NCBI GenBank assembly: GCA_026708005.1 | Contig: JAPOVR010000060.1 | Span: forward strand, 1 to 50,809 | Origin: Actinomycetes bacterium | GTDB lineage: Bacteria > Actinomycetota > Thermoleophilia > Gaiellales > Gaiellaceae | Direction: 5' to 3' | Length of the DNA stretch: 50,809 nucleotides | In this document: one piece after another, positions 8,895 to 17,231 of the stretch | How the letters are laid out: every line of letters starts with the position of its first letter | Numbering within the stretch: the first letter of the stretch is position 1 | Notes under the pieces: generated by a model | The model's database searches: none | Told to the model about the DNA's origin: nothing | The model's input: the letters and a program-made list of their open reading frames with translations, nothing else | Program-made: the position numbers and the translations under genes

Positions 8895-10544
8895 ATGACG
8901 GACGACGCCGTTCACACGGCAGAGGCTGGGGAAGGCGCTCTAGCAGCGCCTTCCCCCGTCCTGCTCGTCGAGGGGGTCTCGAAGACCTTCCCGGGCGTCA
9001 GAGCCGTTGTCGATATCAGTCTCGAGGTGCGCCCCGGGGAGATTCGCGGCCTCGTCGGCGAGAACGGGTCCGGCAAGTCGACGCTCATGCGCGTGCTGGC
9101 CGGGGATCTCGTGCCGGACGAGGGCGGTCGGGTGACGATCGACGGAAACCCGCTGCCGTTCGGCAGCCCGATCGTCGCCCAGCGCCTAGGCGTCGGCCTG
9201 ATTCCGCAGGAGCTGATGATCGCCGAGGCTCTCTCGGCGCTCGAGAACGTGTTCATGGGGGATTACCCAAAGAGGGGGCCGTGGGTCGCCTGGCGCCGCA
9301 TGAGCCAGGAGTTCGCTCGGCTGTGCGAGTCGCTCGACGTCTCCCTCAACCCGCACGCGGTCGCCAGCGACCTGTCGGTTGCCGATCTCACGATGGTCGA
9401 GATCATGCGGGCCACGCGCCGGGAGGCGAAGGTGCTGCTCATGGACGAGCCCACCGCGGCGCTCGGGCGCTCTGAGCGCGAGAAGCTCTACGGGCTCGTT
9501 CGGCGCCTCGCGGGTCACGGTCGAACGGTCATCTTCATCTCGCACGACCTCGACGAGGTCCTCGCGTTGACCGACGTGATCACGGTGCTCCGCGACGGTC
9601 GGCATGTCGCGACACAGCCCGCCTCGGCCTGGACGAAGAGGGCGCTCGTCGAGCGGATGGTGGGCGACGCCAGCGTCGCCCTCGGCTTCGAGAAGGCGCC
9701 CGCCGAGGCCTGCCCTGAAGCTGCGCCAACGGCGTTCCCGGCCGCTCAAGCGCCCGACCAGGACGTTGTGCTCTCTGCTCGCAATGTGACGGTTCCGGGG
9801 AAGCTGGCCGGCGTGTCCTTCGATGTTCGGCGCGGCGAGATCCTCGGTATCGCCGGGCTCGTGGGCTCGGGGCGCTCGACGCTCTTGCGGGCGCTCGCTG
9901 GGCTGCTGCGCCAGAGCGACGGCGAGCTCCACATCGCCGGGAAGCCGGTCAAGTGGCCTCAGTCGAGCCGTCAGGCCCTGCGGCTTGGGATCGCGCTCGT
10001 CCCCGAGGAGCGACGGCGCGAAGGGCTCGTGCTCGGCATGCCCGCCTACGACAACGTGACGATCACCGATCTGCAGAAGGTGGCGCATCTGGGCATGTTG
10101 CACAAGACGCGCAGCATGAACGGCTCCGAGCAGCCTCTCGAGCAGGTGGGCTATGGAGGCCAGCCCGGTACGGTCGCGGGGACCCTCTCGGGGGGAAACC
10201 AGCAGAAGGTCCTGCTCGCGAAGTGGCTGTATGCGCCGCCGCTCGTCTTCCTGATCGACGAGCCGACGCGCGGTATCGACGTGCGGGCCAAACAGGAGGT
10301 GCTGACCGCGATCCGCCAGCTGGCGGATGCAGGGAACGCGGTCGTCTTCGTGTCCTCGGAGTTCGAGGAGGTCGTCGCGACGTCCGATCGTGTGCTCCTG
10401 ATGGCGAGGGATGGGTCGGTGCGGGGCGATCTCACAGGCGACGCGATCAGCGTCGATGCGATTCTGGGCGAGGTCTTCGCGGTGGAGAAAGCGGGCCAGC
10501 AGCGTGATCTCGCCGCCGGCGGCGCAGTGGGCCGAGATGGCTGA
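8895..10544 (+). CDS. Ribose-type ABC importer ATPase (two fused nucleotide-binding domains)
   Basis: This 549-residue protein powers import by the adjacent permease. Like RbsA/MglA it carries two ATPase domains in one chain. In the first, Walker A G-E-N-G-S-G-K-S-T lies near residue 55 and Walker B L-L-M-D-E-P-T near 180, but the signature is degenerate (L-S-V-A-D rather than L-S-G-G-Q). In the second, Walker A is G-L-V-G-S-G-R-S-T near 320, with Arg in place of Lys as is usual in this family. The signature L-S-G-G-N-Q-Q-K lies near 435 and Walker B L-I-D-E-P-T-R-G-I-D near 452. The start at ATG 8895 lies 31 bases after the binding-protein gene, and the end overlaps the permease start by eight bases, so translation is probably coupled. 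Confidence 0.92.
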   Translation: MTDDAVHTAEAGEGALAAPSPVLLVEGVSKTFPGVRAVVDISLEVRPGEIRGLVGENGSGKSTLMRVLAGDLVPDEGGRVTIDGNPLPFGSPIVAQRLGVGLIPQELMIAEALSALENVFMGDYPKRGPWVAWRRMSQEFARLCESLDVSLNPHAVASDLSVADLTMVEIMRATRREAKVLLMDEPTAALGRSEREKLYGLVRRLAGHGRTVIFISHDLDEVLALTDVITVLRDGRHVATQPASAWTKRALVERMVGDASVALGFEKAPAEACPEAAPTAFPAAQAPDQDVVLSARNVTVPGKLAGVSFDVRRGEILGIAGLVGSGRSTLLRALAGLLRQSDGELHIAGKPVKWPQSSRQALRLGIALVPEERRREGLVLGMPAYDNVTITDLQKVAHLGMLHKTRSMNGSEQPLEQVGYGGQPGTVAGTLSGGNQQKVLLAKWLYAPPLVFLIDEPTRGIDVRAKQEVLTAIRQLADAGNAVVFVSSEFEEVVATSDRVLLMARDGSVRGDLTGDAISVDAILGEVFAVEKAGQQRDLAAGGAVGRDG

Positions 10545-11565
10545 CGCAACCGCCGACGCCAGCTCCCGCAGGCTCGACACCGTCCGGTCGAAGGCCCTGA
10601 ATCTGCTGCAGGGCTACGGCATCCTGCTCCTACTCGCAGCCCTCGTGGCGGCGGTCGCGATCGGGGAGCCGGCATTCCTCACCTCCCGGAACCTGCTGAA
10701 CCTCCTCCAGCAGTGGGCGCCGATCGGGATCATGGCCATGGCCGGGACGTTCGTCATGATCGGCGGCGGGTTCGACCTGTCGGTGGGCGGCATCTTCGTC
10801 CTGGCAGGGGTGATGTTCGCTGGGCTGGCGCGGGATGGGCTCTTCGAGTTCGGGGTGCCCGTCGCGCTCATCGTGGGTCTCGGGCTCGGGATCGCGAACG
10901 GGCTGATCATCACGCGCGCCGGCGTGAACGCGTTTATTGCCACGATCGGCATGGGGCAGGTGGCGCGGGGCTTAGCGCTGATCTACTCGGGCGCTGCCCC
11001 CATCATCCTGACCGACAACGCCGCCTTCGGTGTGCTCGGGCAGTCGCGGGTCGGCCAGCTGGCCTGGTCGGCGGTGATCCTCGTCGGTCTGTTCCTGATC
11101 GGTGGCGCTGTGCTCTCGCGGTCGGTGTACGGCCGCACGGTCTATGCCGTCGGGGGGAATCCCGCGGCGAGCCGCCTGTCGGGAATCGCTGTCGAGCGCG
11201 TTCTCGTTGGCACGTACGCGATCTCCGGGATTGCCGCGGCGCTGGCGGGGATGATCTTCTTCTCGCGGCTGGGAATCAGCCAGGCCGACGCGGCCGTTCT
11301 GATCGAGGTCGATGTGATCATCGCGATCGTGCTGGGCGGAACCGCGGTCGGCGGCGGCGTCGGAGCCATGTGGCGCACCGCGGTCGGCGTGGCGATTCTG
11401 GCCGTCATGGAGAACGGCTTCGACACGCTGAACCTGGGCTCGTTCTACCAGGATGTCATCAAGGGGTCGATCCTGGTCGCAGCGGTCGCCTGGGACGTGT
11501 GGAGCAGGCGCAGGAAGGGTGCGGCCGCTGCGGCTGTCGGCGGAACGGACGTGGGCACGCGATGA
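10537..11565 (+). CDS. Ribose-type ABC importer permease
   Basis: This 342-residue inner-membrane protein belongs to the BPD_transp_2 (RbsC-like) family. After a short polar N-terminus it shows eight to ten hydrophobic segments. It includes the family motif G-G-F-D-L-S-V-G-G near residue 82, and G-G-N-P-A-A-S-R-L-S-G-I near 205, the cytoplasmic loop that contacts the ATPase. I chose ATG 10537, which overlaps the ATPase stop by eight bases. A longer frame opens upstream but runs through the ATPase and is not credible. The gene ends in an ATGA overlap with the regulator gene. The triplet of binding protein, ATPase and permease is complete. Confidence 0.92.
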   Translation: MADATADASSRRLDTVRSKALNLLQGYGILLLLAALVAAVAIGEPAFLTSRNLLNLLQQWAPIGIMAMAGTFVMIGGGFDLSVGGIFVLAGVMFAGLARDGLFEFGVPVALIVGLGLGIANGLIITRAGVNAFIATIGMGQVARGLALIYSGAAPIILTDNAAFGVLGQSRVGQLAWSAVILVGLFLIGGAVLSRSVYGRTVYAVGGNPAASRLSGIAVERVLVGTYAISGIAAALAGMIFFSRLGISQADAAVLIEVDVIIAIVLGGTAVGGGVGAMWRTAVGVAILAVMENGFDTLNLGSFYQDVIKGSILVAAVAWDVWSRRRKGAAAAAVGGTDVGTR

Positions 11566-12407
11566 GCAAGGGCGCGAGCCATCGAGGCGCTGGTCCCGGC
11601 CGAACCGGCTTCGGGCGAGGCGAGCGCGGCGCCTCTGGGCGCAAGGGCCTAGCTGCCAGCGGGGTTGAGGTGCTCGAGCCGCGCAGCCCTAGCCGCCGCG
11701 CCTACGAGCAGGTCGCTGATCAGATCCGCGCGCGCATCGACGACGGAACGCTCCAGCCGGGCACGCGCCTCCCAACCGAGGAGGCGCTTGCGGAGCAGTT
11801 CGATACGAGCCGCTCGACGATTCGGGAGGCGCTTCGCCTGCTGGAGGCTTGGCACCTCGTCCGCGTCGTGGTCGGGCGCAACGGCGGAGCGTACGTCGCC
11901 AGACCCGACGTCGCCCATGTCGCCAACGTGATCGGTGGCAACGTCGCGCTGCTCACCTCGTCGGAGTCCGTCATGCTCGAGGCGGTACTGGAAGCACGCC
12001 AGCTGATCGAGGTACCCGCTGCCGGTCTCGCCGCCGCGCGATGCACGGACGAGGCGGTTGAGGCGATCTCGGCCGCGCTTGTGACCGATCCTTCGGCGCA
12101 GTCGGCGGACGAGCAGTTTGAGAAGGACCAACGGTTTCACATCGAGGTGCTTCAGGCGACCGCCAACCCAATGGTCGTGATCGCGACCCAGCCGCTTCTC
12201 GACGTGATCAGAGCAAAGGTCGAGCGCCTGCCGCGGCGCCGCGACTTCCGCGAAGCGATCTGCCGCGACCACCTTGCGATCTACGAGGCACTCGCAGGCC
12301 ACGACGCCAAGCGGGCGTGCAGGGAGATGCAGCGCCACCTCGACTACCTGCGGCCCTTCTACGCGAAGGCAGAATCGGTCGGTGCGTTGCAGCGGGCACG
12401 GGCGTAG
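11562..12407 (+). CDS. GntR-family transcriptional regulator with FCD ligand domain
   Basis: This 281-residue DNA-binding protein probably senses a pathway metabolite and controls the surrounding operon. After a poorly conserved basic leader of about 45 residues comes a winged helix-turn-helix, with A-Y-E-Q-V-A-D-Q-I-R near residue 47 and S-R-S-T-I-R-E-A-L-R near 85, which is the classic GntR recognition helix. The rest is an FCD all-helical domain. Candidate metal or ligand residues are E-A-R-Q-L-I-E, the His in R-F-H-I-E-V, the His in C-R-D-H-L-A-I and the His in M-Q-R-H-L-D-Y. The gene overlaps the permease by four bases (ATGA). Two palindromes of FadR type (3166-3178 and 49042-49052) are its likely targets, by inference from family knowledge. 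Confidence 0.9.
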   Translation: MSKGASHRGAGPGRTGFGRGERGASGRKGLAASGVEVLEPRSPSRRAYEQVADQIRARIDDGTLQPGTRLPTEEALAEQFDTSRSTIREALRLLEAWHLVRVVVGRNGGAYVARPDVAHVANVIGGNVALLTSSESVMLEAVLEARQLIEVPAAGLAAARCTDEAVEAISAALVTDPSAQSADEQFEKDQRFHIEVLQATANPMVVIATQPLLDVIRAKVERLPRRRDFREAICRDHLAIYEALAGHDAKRACREMQRHLDYLRPFYAKAESVGALQRARA

Positions 12408-12422
12408 GAGGTCGGCCAGCTC

Positions 12423-13469
12423 ATGAGCGAGGCCGGTGGTCTGGCAGTCGAGCGAGCGCAGCAGCTCCATCGCGAGGCCATCGTCATCGATGGCCTCCAG
12501 ATCGATGACTGGGGCCCGGAAATCTTCGAAGAGATGCGCAAGGGGGGTCTCACCGCCGTCAACTGCACGTGCTGCGTGTGGGAAGGCTTCCGGGAGACGA
12601 TCGACAACATCGCCTCGTTCAAGGCCTGGTGCCGGGCGAGCGACGGCCTGTGCCAGATCTTCACGGTCGGCGACATCCAGCACGCCGCTCAGAACGGCCA
12701 GGTTGGAATCATCCTCGGCTTTCAGAACACCTCCGCGCTCGAGGACAACCTCTCGTACTTGCGGATCTTCCACGAGCTCGGGGTGCGGGTCATCCAGGTG
12801 ACGTACAACACCCAGAACCTGATCGGCGCCGGCTGCTACGAGACGACCGACTCGGGTCTCACAGACTTCGGCCGCGAGGCGCTCGCCGAGATGAACGAGA
12901 TCGGGATTCTCGCCGATCTTTCCCATGTCGGGCCGCAGACGAGCCACGACGTGATCACCCACTCGACCAAGCCGGTCGTCTACAGCCACGTCGCGCCGGC
13001 CGCGCTCAAGCCGCACCCGCGCACGAAGTCCGACGAAGAGCTGCGGTTCATCGCCGATCACGGGGGCCTGGCGGGTGCCTGCCTCTTGCCCGCGTTCATG
13101 GCGGCCGGCAATGACGCAACCGTCGAGGACTACGTGGATCTGATCGGGCACATGGTGAGCACCATGGGGGAGGATCACGTCGCAATCGGGACCGATTTCA
13201 CCCAAGGCCACGGCAAGACGTTCTTCGAGTGGCTCCTGCGCGATAAGGGCTATGCGCGGATGGTCACCCAGCAGTCGCTCAAGGAGCTGATGGAGCCCGT
13301 GCTGCCCCGTGGAGTCAGCGAGATTGCGGAGCTCGGAAACGTGACCGAGGCGATGCTCCGGCGCGGATGGCCTGAGCCCCGGATCCGCAAGATCCTCGGC
13401 GAGAACTGGCTTCGAATCTTCGACGAGGTCTGGGAAGGGAGCGATGATGGACGACACGGCGCGCATTGA
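12423..13469 (+). CDS. Peptidase M19 (membrane dipeptidase)-like protein with altered metal site
   Basis: M19 enzymes are two-zinc dipeptidases of the amidohydrolase fold. This 348-residue protein has the family length and keeps D-L-S-H-V-G near residue 165, Y-S-H-V-A-P near 187 and G-T-D-F near 256. These supply the second-zinc His pair and the catalytic Asp. The first-zinc motif, normally D-G-H-x-D, reads D-G-L-Q-I here, and the bridging Glu position (usually G-x-E-G) reads G-F-Q-N. The first metal site therefore appears lost, and the enzyme may use one metal or cut a different bond. The gene follows the regulator by 15 bases and overlaps the next gene by 26. In this context a cyclic or N-carbamoyl dipeptide-like substrate is possible, but this is unproven. 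Confidence 0.82.
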   Translation: MSEAGGLAVERAQQLHREAIVIDGLQIDDWGPEIFEEMRKGGLTAVNCTCCVWEGFRETIDNIASFKAWCRASDGLCQIFTVGDIQHAAQNGQVGIILGFQNTSALEDNLSYLRIFHELGVRVIQVTYNTQNLIGAGCYETTDSGLTDFGREALAEMNEIGILADLSHVGPQTSHDVITHSTKPVVYSHVAPAALKPHPRTKSDEELRFIADHGGLAGACLLPAFMAAGNDATVEDYVDLIGHMVSTMGEDHVAIGTDFTQGHGKTFFEWLLRDKGYARMVTQQSLKELMEPVLPRGVSEIAELGNVTEAMLRRGWPEPRIRKILGENWLRIFDEVWEGSDDGRHGAH

Positions 13470-13872
13470 TGCAGCCTGCGGGCTCGTCAACGCGATCGGG
13501 AACAGCGACTGGCAGGGGGTGGCAGCGCTCCTTGCCGAGAACTTTCGCTACATCGAGCTTGGTACGGGCCGAACGCTCGACGGCCCTCAGGCGTTCATCG
13601 ATGCGATGAGCGGGTGGAAGGGAGCGTTCCCGGACGTGCGAGGCACGCTGACTAACGTGATGGCAAGCGGTCAGACCGTGGCCGTGGAGCTGGTGTGGGC
13701 CGGCACGCATGAGGGAGCCCTGGAGGGGTTGGGTCGAACGATCGATGCGACTGGCATCCATCAGTCCACCGCCGCCGCGCTCTTCGTGGTGTTCGACGAC
13801 GACAGGATCACCGAGACCCGCCAGTACTTCGACATGGTCGGCCTCTACGAGCAGATCGGGGCGCTCCCGTGA
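13444..13872 (+). CDS. SnoaL-like/NTF2-fold small protein
   Basis: This 142-residue protein has the look of the SnoaL-like polyketide-cyclase/ester-cyclase group: an N-terminal helix pair, F-R-Y-I-E-L-G-T-G, G-W-K-G-A-F-P-D-V-R-G, and a C-terminal I-T-E-T-R-Q-Y-F-D-M. Such alpha+beta cone proteins act as small enzymes or bind hydrophobic ligands, and the reaction here is unknown. ATG 13444 follows AAGGGAGCG, and a second ATG lies one codon later. It overlaps the end of the M19 gene by 26 bases, so it belongs to the same operon. No signal peptide is present, so it should be cytoplasmic. Confidence 0.75.
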   Translation: MMDDTARIDAACGLVNAIGNSDWQGVAALLAENFRYIELGTGRTLDGPQAFIDAMSGWKGAFPDVRGTLTNVMASGQTVAVELVWAGTHEGALEGLGRTIDATGIHQSTAAALFVVFDDDRITETRQYFDMVGLYEQIGALP

Positions 13873-13917
13873 CGGCCCGAGCATCAGCTGACGAGGGCGG
13901 AAGGGGCGACCGGCGGT

Positions 13918-13953
13918 TTTCACCGTGGCTCAGGGGTTTCACCGTGGCTCAGG
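13918..13953 (+). repeat. 17-bp direct repeat just before the M20 gene
   Basis: TTTCACCGTGGCTCAGG occurs at 13918-13934 and again at 13937-13953, with a period of 19 bases. It fills the gap between the SnoaL-like gene and the start codon at 13976. It may be a recent tandem duplication or a paired binding site. The sequence alone does not decide. Confidence 0.8.
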
Positions 13954-13975
13954 CCTGGCCGCGTCCCGCCGAGCG

Positions 13976-15280
13976 ATGAGCCGCGCTGACGAGACGGCGA
14001 CTGCCGCGGCAGCAGAGCTCGAGCGGGCTGTCCTCGCCGACATCGAGGCCAACGAGGACGCGCTGTTCGACCTGCTCGCGACGCTGGTCAGGTTCCGCAC
14101 GCCGAACCCTCCAGGCGGGAACGAGGCGGAGGCCCAGAGCTGGGTCGAGTCGCATCTCCGCGGGCTCGGGCTTGAGGTCGATCGCTGGGATGTGCTCCCC
14201 AACCGACCGAATGTCGTGGGCGTGTGGCGGGGAGCCGGCGGGGGCCACAGCATCACGCTGAACGGCCATATCGACGTGTGCGAGGATCGGCTCCTCGAGC
14301 AGTGGTCGAACGACCCGTACGACCCTGTCATCGACGGGCGCGACCTGATCGGCCGCGGCTCGTCCGACATGAAGTCGGCCAACGCATCGTTCATGTTCGC
14401 AGTCCAGGTGCTCCAGCAGCACGGCGTGCAGCCGGAAGCCGACGTGATCGTTCACAGCGTCATGGGTGAGGAGGCGGGGGAGCCCGGCACGCAGAGCGCT
14501 ATCAAGCGCGGCTATGGTGGCGACTTCGCGATCGTCGGCGAGTCGAGCTCGGGCCGCGACCTCGTCGCGTGCATCGGCGTCATGAACTGCCGGATCTCGA
14601 TCACCAGCCCGAAGAGCCTGCACCTGTCGGCGCGGAAGTTCACGATGAACGCCGGCGGCGAGCTTCAGGGCGCCAACTGCGTGGACAAGATGGCGCTGCG
14701 GATCATCCCGGCGCTCACCGATCTCGAGCGCCAGTGGGCGGTCTTCAAGACGCACGATCTCGTCCCGCCGGGGGCGGGCAACATCAACGTCTTCCGGATC
14801 GACGGAGGCACCAGCACGTTCATGCTCCCGGATCGCTGCGACGCCTACGTCACCGTGACGTACCTTCCCCATGAGAGGAAGGACGACGTCATCGCAGAGG
14901 TCGAGGAGCAGGTTGCCCGCGCAGCGCTGCTCGACGGCTGGCTCCGCGAGCATCCCCCGACCATCGAGTGGAACCCGCCTGAGTTTCCCGTCGAGTTCAT
15001 GCCGTCCGACATCGACCTCTCCTCGGAGGCCATCGCGACGCTGCGCGAGTCAGTCCGTGACGCCTCTGGCCTGGAGCCGCGGATCGGCGGGCGAGGAGGG
15101 ATCACCGATGCGGGCTGGTTTGCGCAGGCCGGCATTCCGGCGGTCGTGTTCGGGCCAGGCGACGTGAGCTACGCGCACCGCATCGACGAGCGCGTGCACC
15201 TCGACGAGGTCGTCAACCACTGCAAGGCAACCGCGCTCTTCCTGCTGCGGTATGGGGGCAGACGGGCGCAGGCCGCCTGA
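13976..15280 (+). CDS. M20-family amidohydrolase (ArgE/DapE/N-carbamoyl amidase type)
   Basis: This 434-residue cytoplasmic protein is a two-metal amide hydrolase. Metal ligands are visible in order: His and Asp in N-G-H-I-D-V near residue 97, Asp in G-S-S-D-M-K near 128, the paired Glu in M-G-E-E-A-G-E near 165, and the last His in S-Y-A-H-R-I-D-E near 400. A dimerisation domain lies between. Relatives remove acetyl, succinyl or carbamoyl groups from amino acids. In a hydantoinase operon, removal of a carbamoyl group from the ring-opened product is the most attractive role, but this is inference. I start it at ATG 13976, because the in-frame extension to 13925 runs through the direct repeats. 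It is the last gene of the operon. Confidence 0.85.
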   Translation: MSRADETATAAAAELERAVLADIEANEDALFDLLATLVRFRTPNPPGGNEAEAQSWVESHLRGLGLEVDRWDVLPNRPNVVGVWRGAGGGHSITLNGHIDVCEDRLLEQWSNDPYDPVIDGRDLIGRGSSDMKSANASFMFAVQVLQQHGVQPEADVIVHSVMGEEAGEPGTQSAIKRGYGGDFAIVGESSSGRDLVACIGVMNCRISITSPKSLHLSARKFTMNAGGELQGANCVDKMALRIIPALTDLERQWAVFKTHDLVPPGAGNINVFRIDGGTSTFMLPDRCDAYVTVTYLPHERKDDVIAEVEEQVARAALLDGWLREHPPTIEWNPPEFPVEFMPSDIDLSSEAIATLRESVRDASGLEPRIGGRGGITDAGWFAQAGIPAVVFGPGDVSYAHRIDERVHLDEVVNHCKATALFLLRYGGRRAQAA

Positions 15281-15623
15281 GCGCCGAGCCGATCGGCCAG
15301 GCGCCGCCGGGGCAGCCCGTCCCCAGGCCGGCCGCCCCGAGGCTGGCCGCCTCGAGGGCGCCCACCCCCACCCACCACCCGGGGGAGGGTGGCCCAGCGG
15401 AGCGCACAGAGACCCTGGCACAAAGACTGGGGCAGGTCACTTCCAGCTCATGAGCAACGTCGGCGCCGTCCGTGCGATAGGTGAGGACCCTGCCCATCCC
15501 CAATTGCCACATGTGTTGGTCAGCCTATGCGGCGGACCTACGGGCGCGGCTCGGTGCGTGAGCGGGCCGCCACCGCGCCAAGCCGAATGGTGAACGTTCC
15601 GCCGACGTCGGCGCCGGCCCGTC
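15281..15623. other. Intergenic region between convergent genes
   Basis: The 343 bases between the M20 gene (+) and the alpha/beta hydrolase (-) hold no credible gene. The first 90 bases are extremely GC-rich with imperfect dyads. They are followed by copy A of the dispersed element (15371-15430), which begins with a CCACCC/GGGTGG hairpin that may also help end transcription. The remainder shows nothing I can name. Confidence 0.5.
15371..15430 (+). repeat. Dispersed intergenic element, copy A
   Basis: The core GGGGGAGGGT-GCCCAGCGGAG with a following CGCAC (15381-15406) matches copy B at 39793 closely and copy C at 27205 less closely. It is preceded by CCACCC, which pairs with GGGTGG to form a perfect six-base stem with a GGGGGA loop (15375-15392). 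This copy lacks the outer TGCGCC arm seen in B and C, so it may be truncated. No known element name can be given. Confidence 0.6.
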
Positions 15624-16445
15624 TCATGCCGGGCCGCGGTTGGCTCTGTCGATGAAGCGACTCGTGGCCGCTGCGCAGTCCTGCCAGTGCGTCAGCGCGG
15701 CGCCGTGCATCGCATCGTGCAGGTAGACGATCTCACCGAACGGGAGGGCGCGATGGAGCGCGCGAGCGCTCTCGAGGTTGATGAACGGGCTGCCTGCCGG
15801 CGCCAGCACCAGCACTGGCGTGGTCAGCGAGGGCAGCACGTCGGTGAGATCGACGGCTTGGAGGCAGCGGACGAGCCCGGCCACGACGCGCGGCTCGAGG
15901 CTCCGCTGGGCTTCGTCGACCCAGTCCGCGATGCGGCCAACGCTCGCGGCATCGAAGCGGCCGGCGCTGATCTCGGCCGACCACTTCGCCATGCCGTCCT
16001 CGCTGAAGACGAGATCTGGCCAGCCGCCGATGTTCGAGATGGTCGCGCCGCGAAACGCAGTGGAGCACAGCGTCAGCGAGCGGATCCGCTCGGGCCAGCG
16101 AGCCGCCACCACCAGGCCCAGCGTCCCGCCGAACGACTCGCCCACGTAGTGACACCGGTCGATCCCCGCGTGGTCGAGGACGCTGACGACGTCGGCTGCG
16201 AGCTCGTCCTCTCCGTATGCCTTCTCCTGCCACGCGGCGGCCGACTCGCCGTGGCCGCGCAGGTCGGGCAGGAGGACCCGGCCATGCACGAGCAGCTCCC
16301 GTGCCCAGGGGAGCCACATCTCGCCGTGGAGACCAAGCCCGTGCTGAAAGAGGATCGGCGGCCGGACGTCGTCGCACCATGGCTCGCCGATCGCGAGCGT
16401 TCGGTACGCGATCAGCCTGTCTGAGCGTTCGACCACAGTCGCCAT
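15624..16445 (-). CDS. Alpha/beta hydrolase (3-oxoadipate enol-lactonase-like)
   Basis: This 273-residue cytoplasmic hydrolase has the alpha/beta fold. The oxyanion region is F-Q-H-G-L-G near residue 33. The nucleophile elbow is G-E-S-F-G-G near 104, and the acid is likely in the strand ending L-A-P-A-G-S. The catalytic His is in D-A-M-H-G-A-A-L-T-H near the C-terminus. Its nearest well-known relatives by pattern are enol-lactonases and haloperoxidase-like esterases, but substrate cannot be assigned. The start at ATG 16445 has only a weak ribosome site. It is the most downstream gene of the minus-strand cluster and is separated from the rest by the broken cupin and hyuB genes. Confidence 0.82.
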   Translation of the reverse strand: MATVVERSDRLIAYRTLAIGEPWCDDVRPPILFQHGLGLHGEMWLPWARELLVHGRVLLPDLRGHGESAAAWQEKAYGEDELAADVVSVLDHAGIDRCHYVGESFGGTLGLVVAARWPERIRSLTLCSTAFRGATISNIGGWPDLVFSEDGMAKWSAEISAGRFDAASVGRIADWVDEAQRSLEPRVVAGLVRCLQAVDLTDVLPSLTTPVLVLAPAGSPFINLESARALHRALPFGEIVYLHDAMHGAALTHWQDCAAATSRFIDRANRGPA

Positions 16446-16562
16446 CGAGGAGCGCCATTGTGGCGCGAACGACCCGGGCGGATCAAGGCGGCGCCTTCCC
16501 GCCGGTTTACTGCCGCGGGTGAGGGCCCGAGCGAGTCCGTCCCCGGCGTCTGAGTCCCTCTC

Positions 16563-16699
16563 CGCAGACGCGCGGCCGCCTCGACATCGACCTCGCCCGC
16601 TTCGGCGAGGACCACGCCGTAGACGGACTCGGCCCGCTCACGGGAGACCCAGCCCTCGACGACGTCGTGGCGAACGCGCTCGGGGTCGCGCTCGGTCGG
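16563..16699 (-). repeat. Duplicated fragment of a hyuB 3' end (copy 1)
   Basis: Read on the minus strand, this segment encodes the tail of a HyuB protein (P-P-T-E-R-D-P-E-R-V near its start, then E-R-A-E-S-V-Y-G-V-V and G-E-V-D-V-E-A-A-A-R-L-R). It aligns without gaps to 17256-17392, with about 14 mismatches in 137 positions by eye. Homology stops abruptly just before P-P-T-E-R-D, so it is a stray gene end and not a gene. The rest of the gap from 16446 to 16860 holds nothing else I recognise except a ribosome site for the cupin remnant. Confidence 0.85.
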
Positions 16700-16860
16700 A
16701 GGGACAGAGGTGGTGTCACCCGCGGCCCGTTCGCACCTCCGACTGGGGACAACGACGTCTTCGCCAGACCGAGCGGCGTCCTAGCCCTTGCCGGGATAGC
16801 ATCGGCTGGAGCTGCGAATGGCGTCGGCTCATCCTGATGACAGAACGGAGGGCAGCGCGA

Positions 16861-17231
16861 ATGCACGCACCGAAGGATCAGGTTCCGTTGGTGGCGGCGG
16901 GTGACGGCTTCGAGTCGCGTATGGAGGAGTAGGGCGACCTCGTCGTCTCGTTCGAGACAGTCCCGGCCGGAACGGATTCGGCTCCTCTCTTCGAGGGCCT
17001 TCCGGGCGAGAGCTGTCAGTGCCCGCACTGGAGCTACATCTTCAAAGGCAAGATGGTCGTGCGCTACGACGATGGCGAGGAGACCATCACCCCCGGTCAG
17101 GCGTACTACATGCCTCCCGGGCACGTGCCGCTCTTCGTCGAGGAGACCGAGGTTGTGGAGTTCAGCCCGAAGGCGGGAAGGAAGCCACAATCGAGGCTGT
17201 CCGGGAGAACCTCGAAGGCGGCGCGGGCTAG
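16861..17231 (+). pseudogene. Cupin-domain protein, inactivated
   Basis: The frame from ATG 16861 (preceded by GGAGGGCAG) reads M-H-A-P-K-D-Q-V, then meets TAG at 16930-16932 directly after R-M-E-E. Related small cupins have Trp there (M-E-E-W-G-D-L), so TGG has become TAG. After the stop the same frame continues as a good cupin: C-Q-C-P-H-W-S-Y-I-F-K-G, then G-E-E-T-I-T-P-G-Q-A-Y-Y-M-P-P-G-H. Near 17180 the frame shifts, and the true C-terminus (E-A-T-I-E-A-V-R-E-N-L-E-G-G) lies in the next frame, ending at TAG 17229-17231. One nonsense and one frameshift mutation therefore break a gene of about 123 codons. Its end overlaps the end of the hyuB remnant on the other strand. Confidence 0.85.

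Noticed and set aside
11649..13490. A 613-residue minus-strand frame opposite the regulator and M19 genes
   Set aside because: It is a long shadow frame typical of high-GC DNA. The plus-strand genes have clear domains, start sites and operon overlaps.
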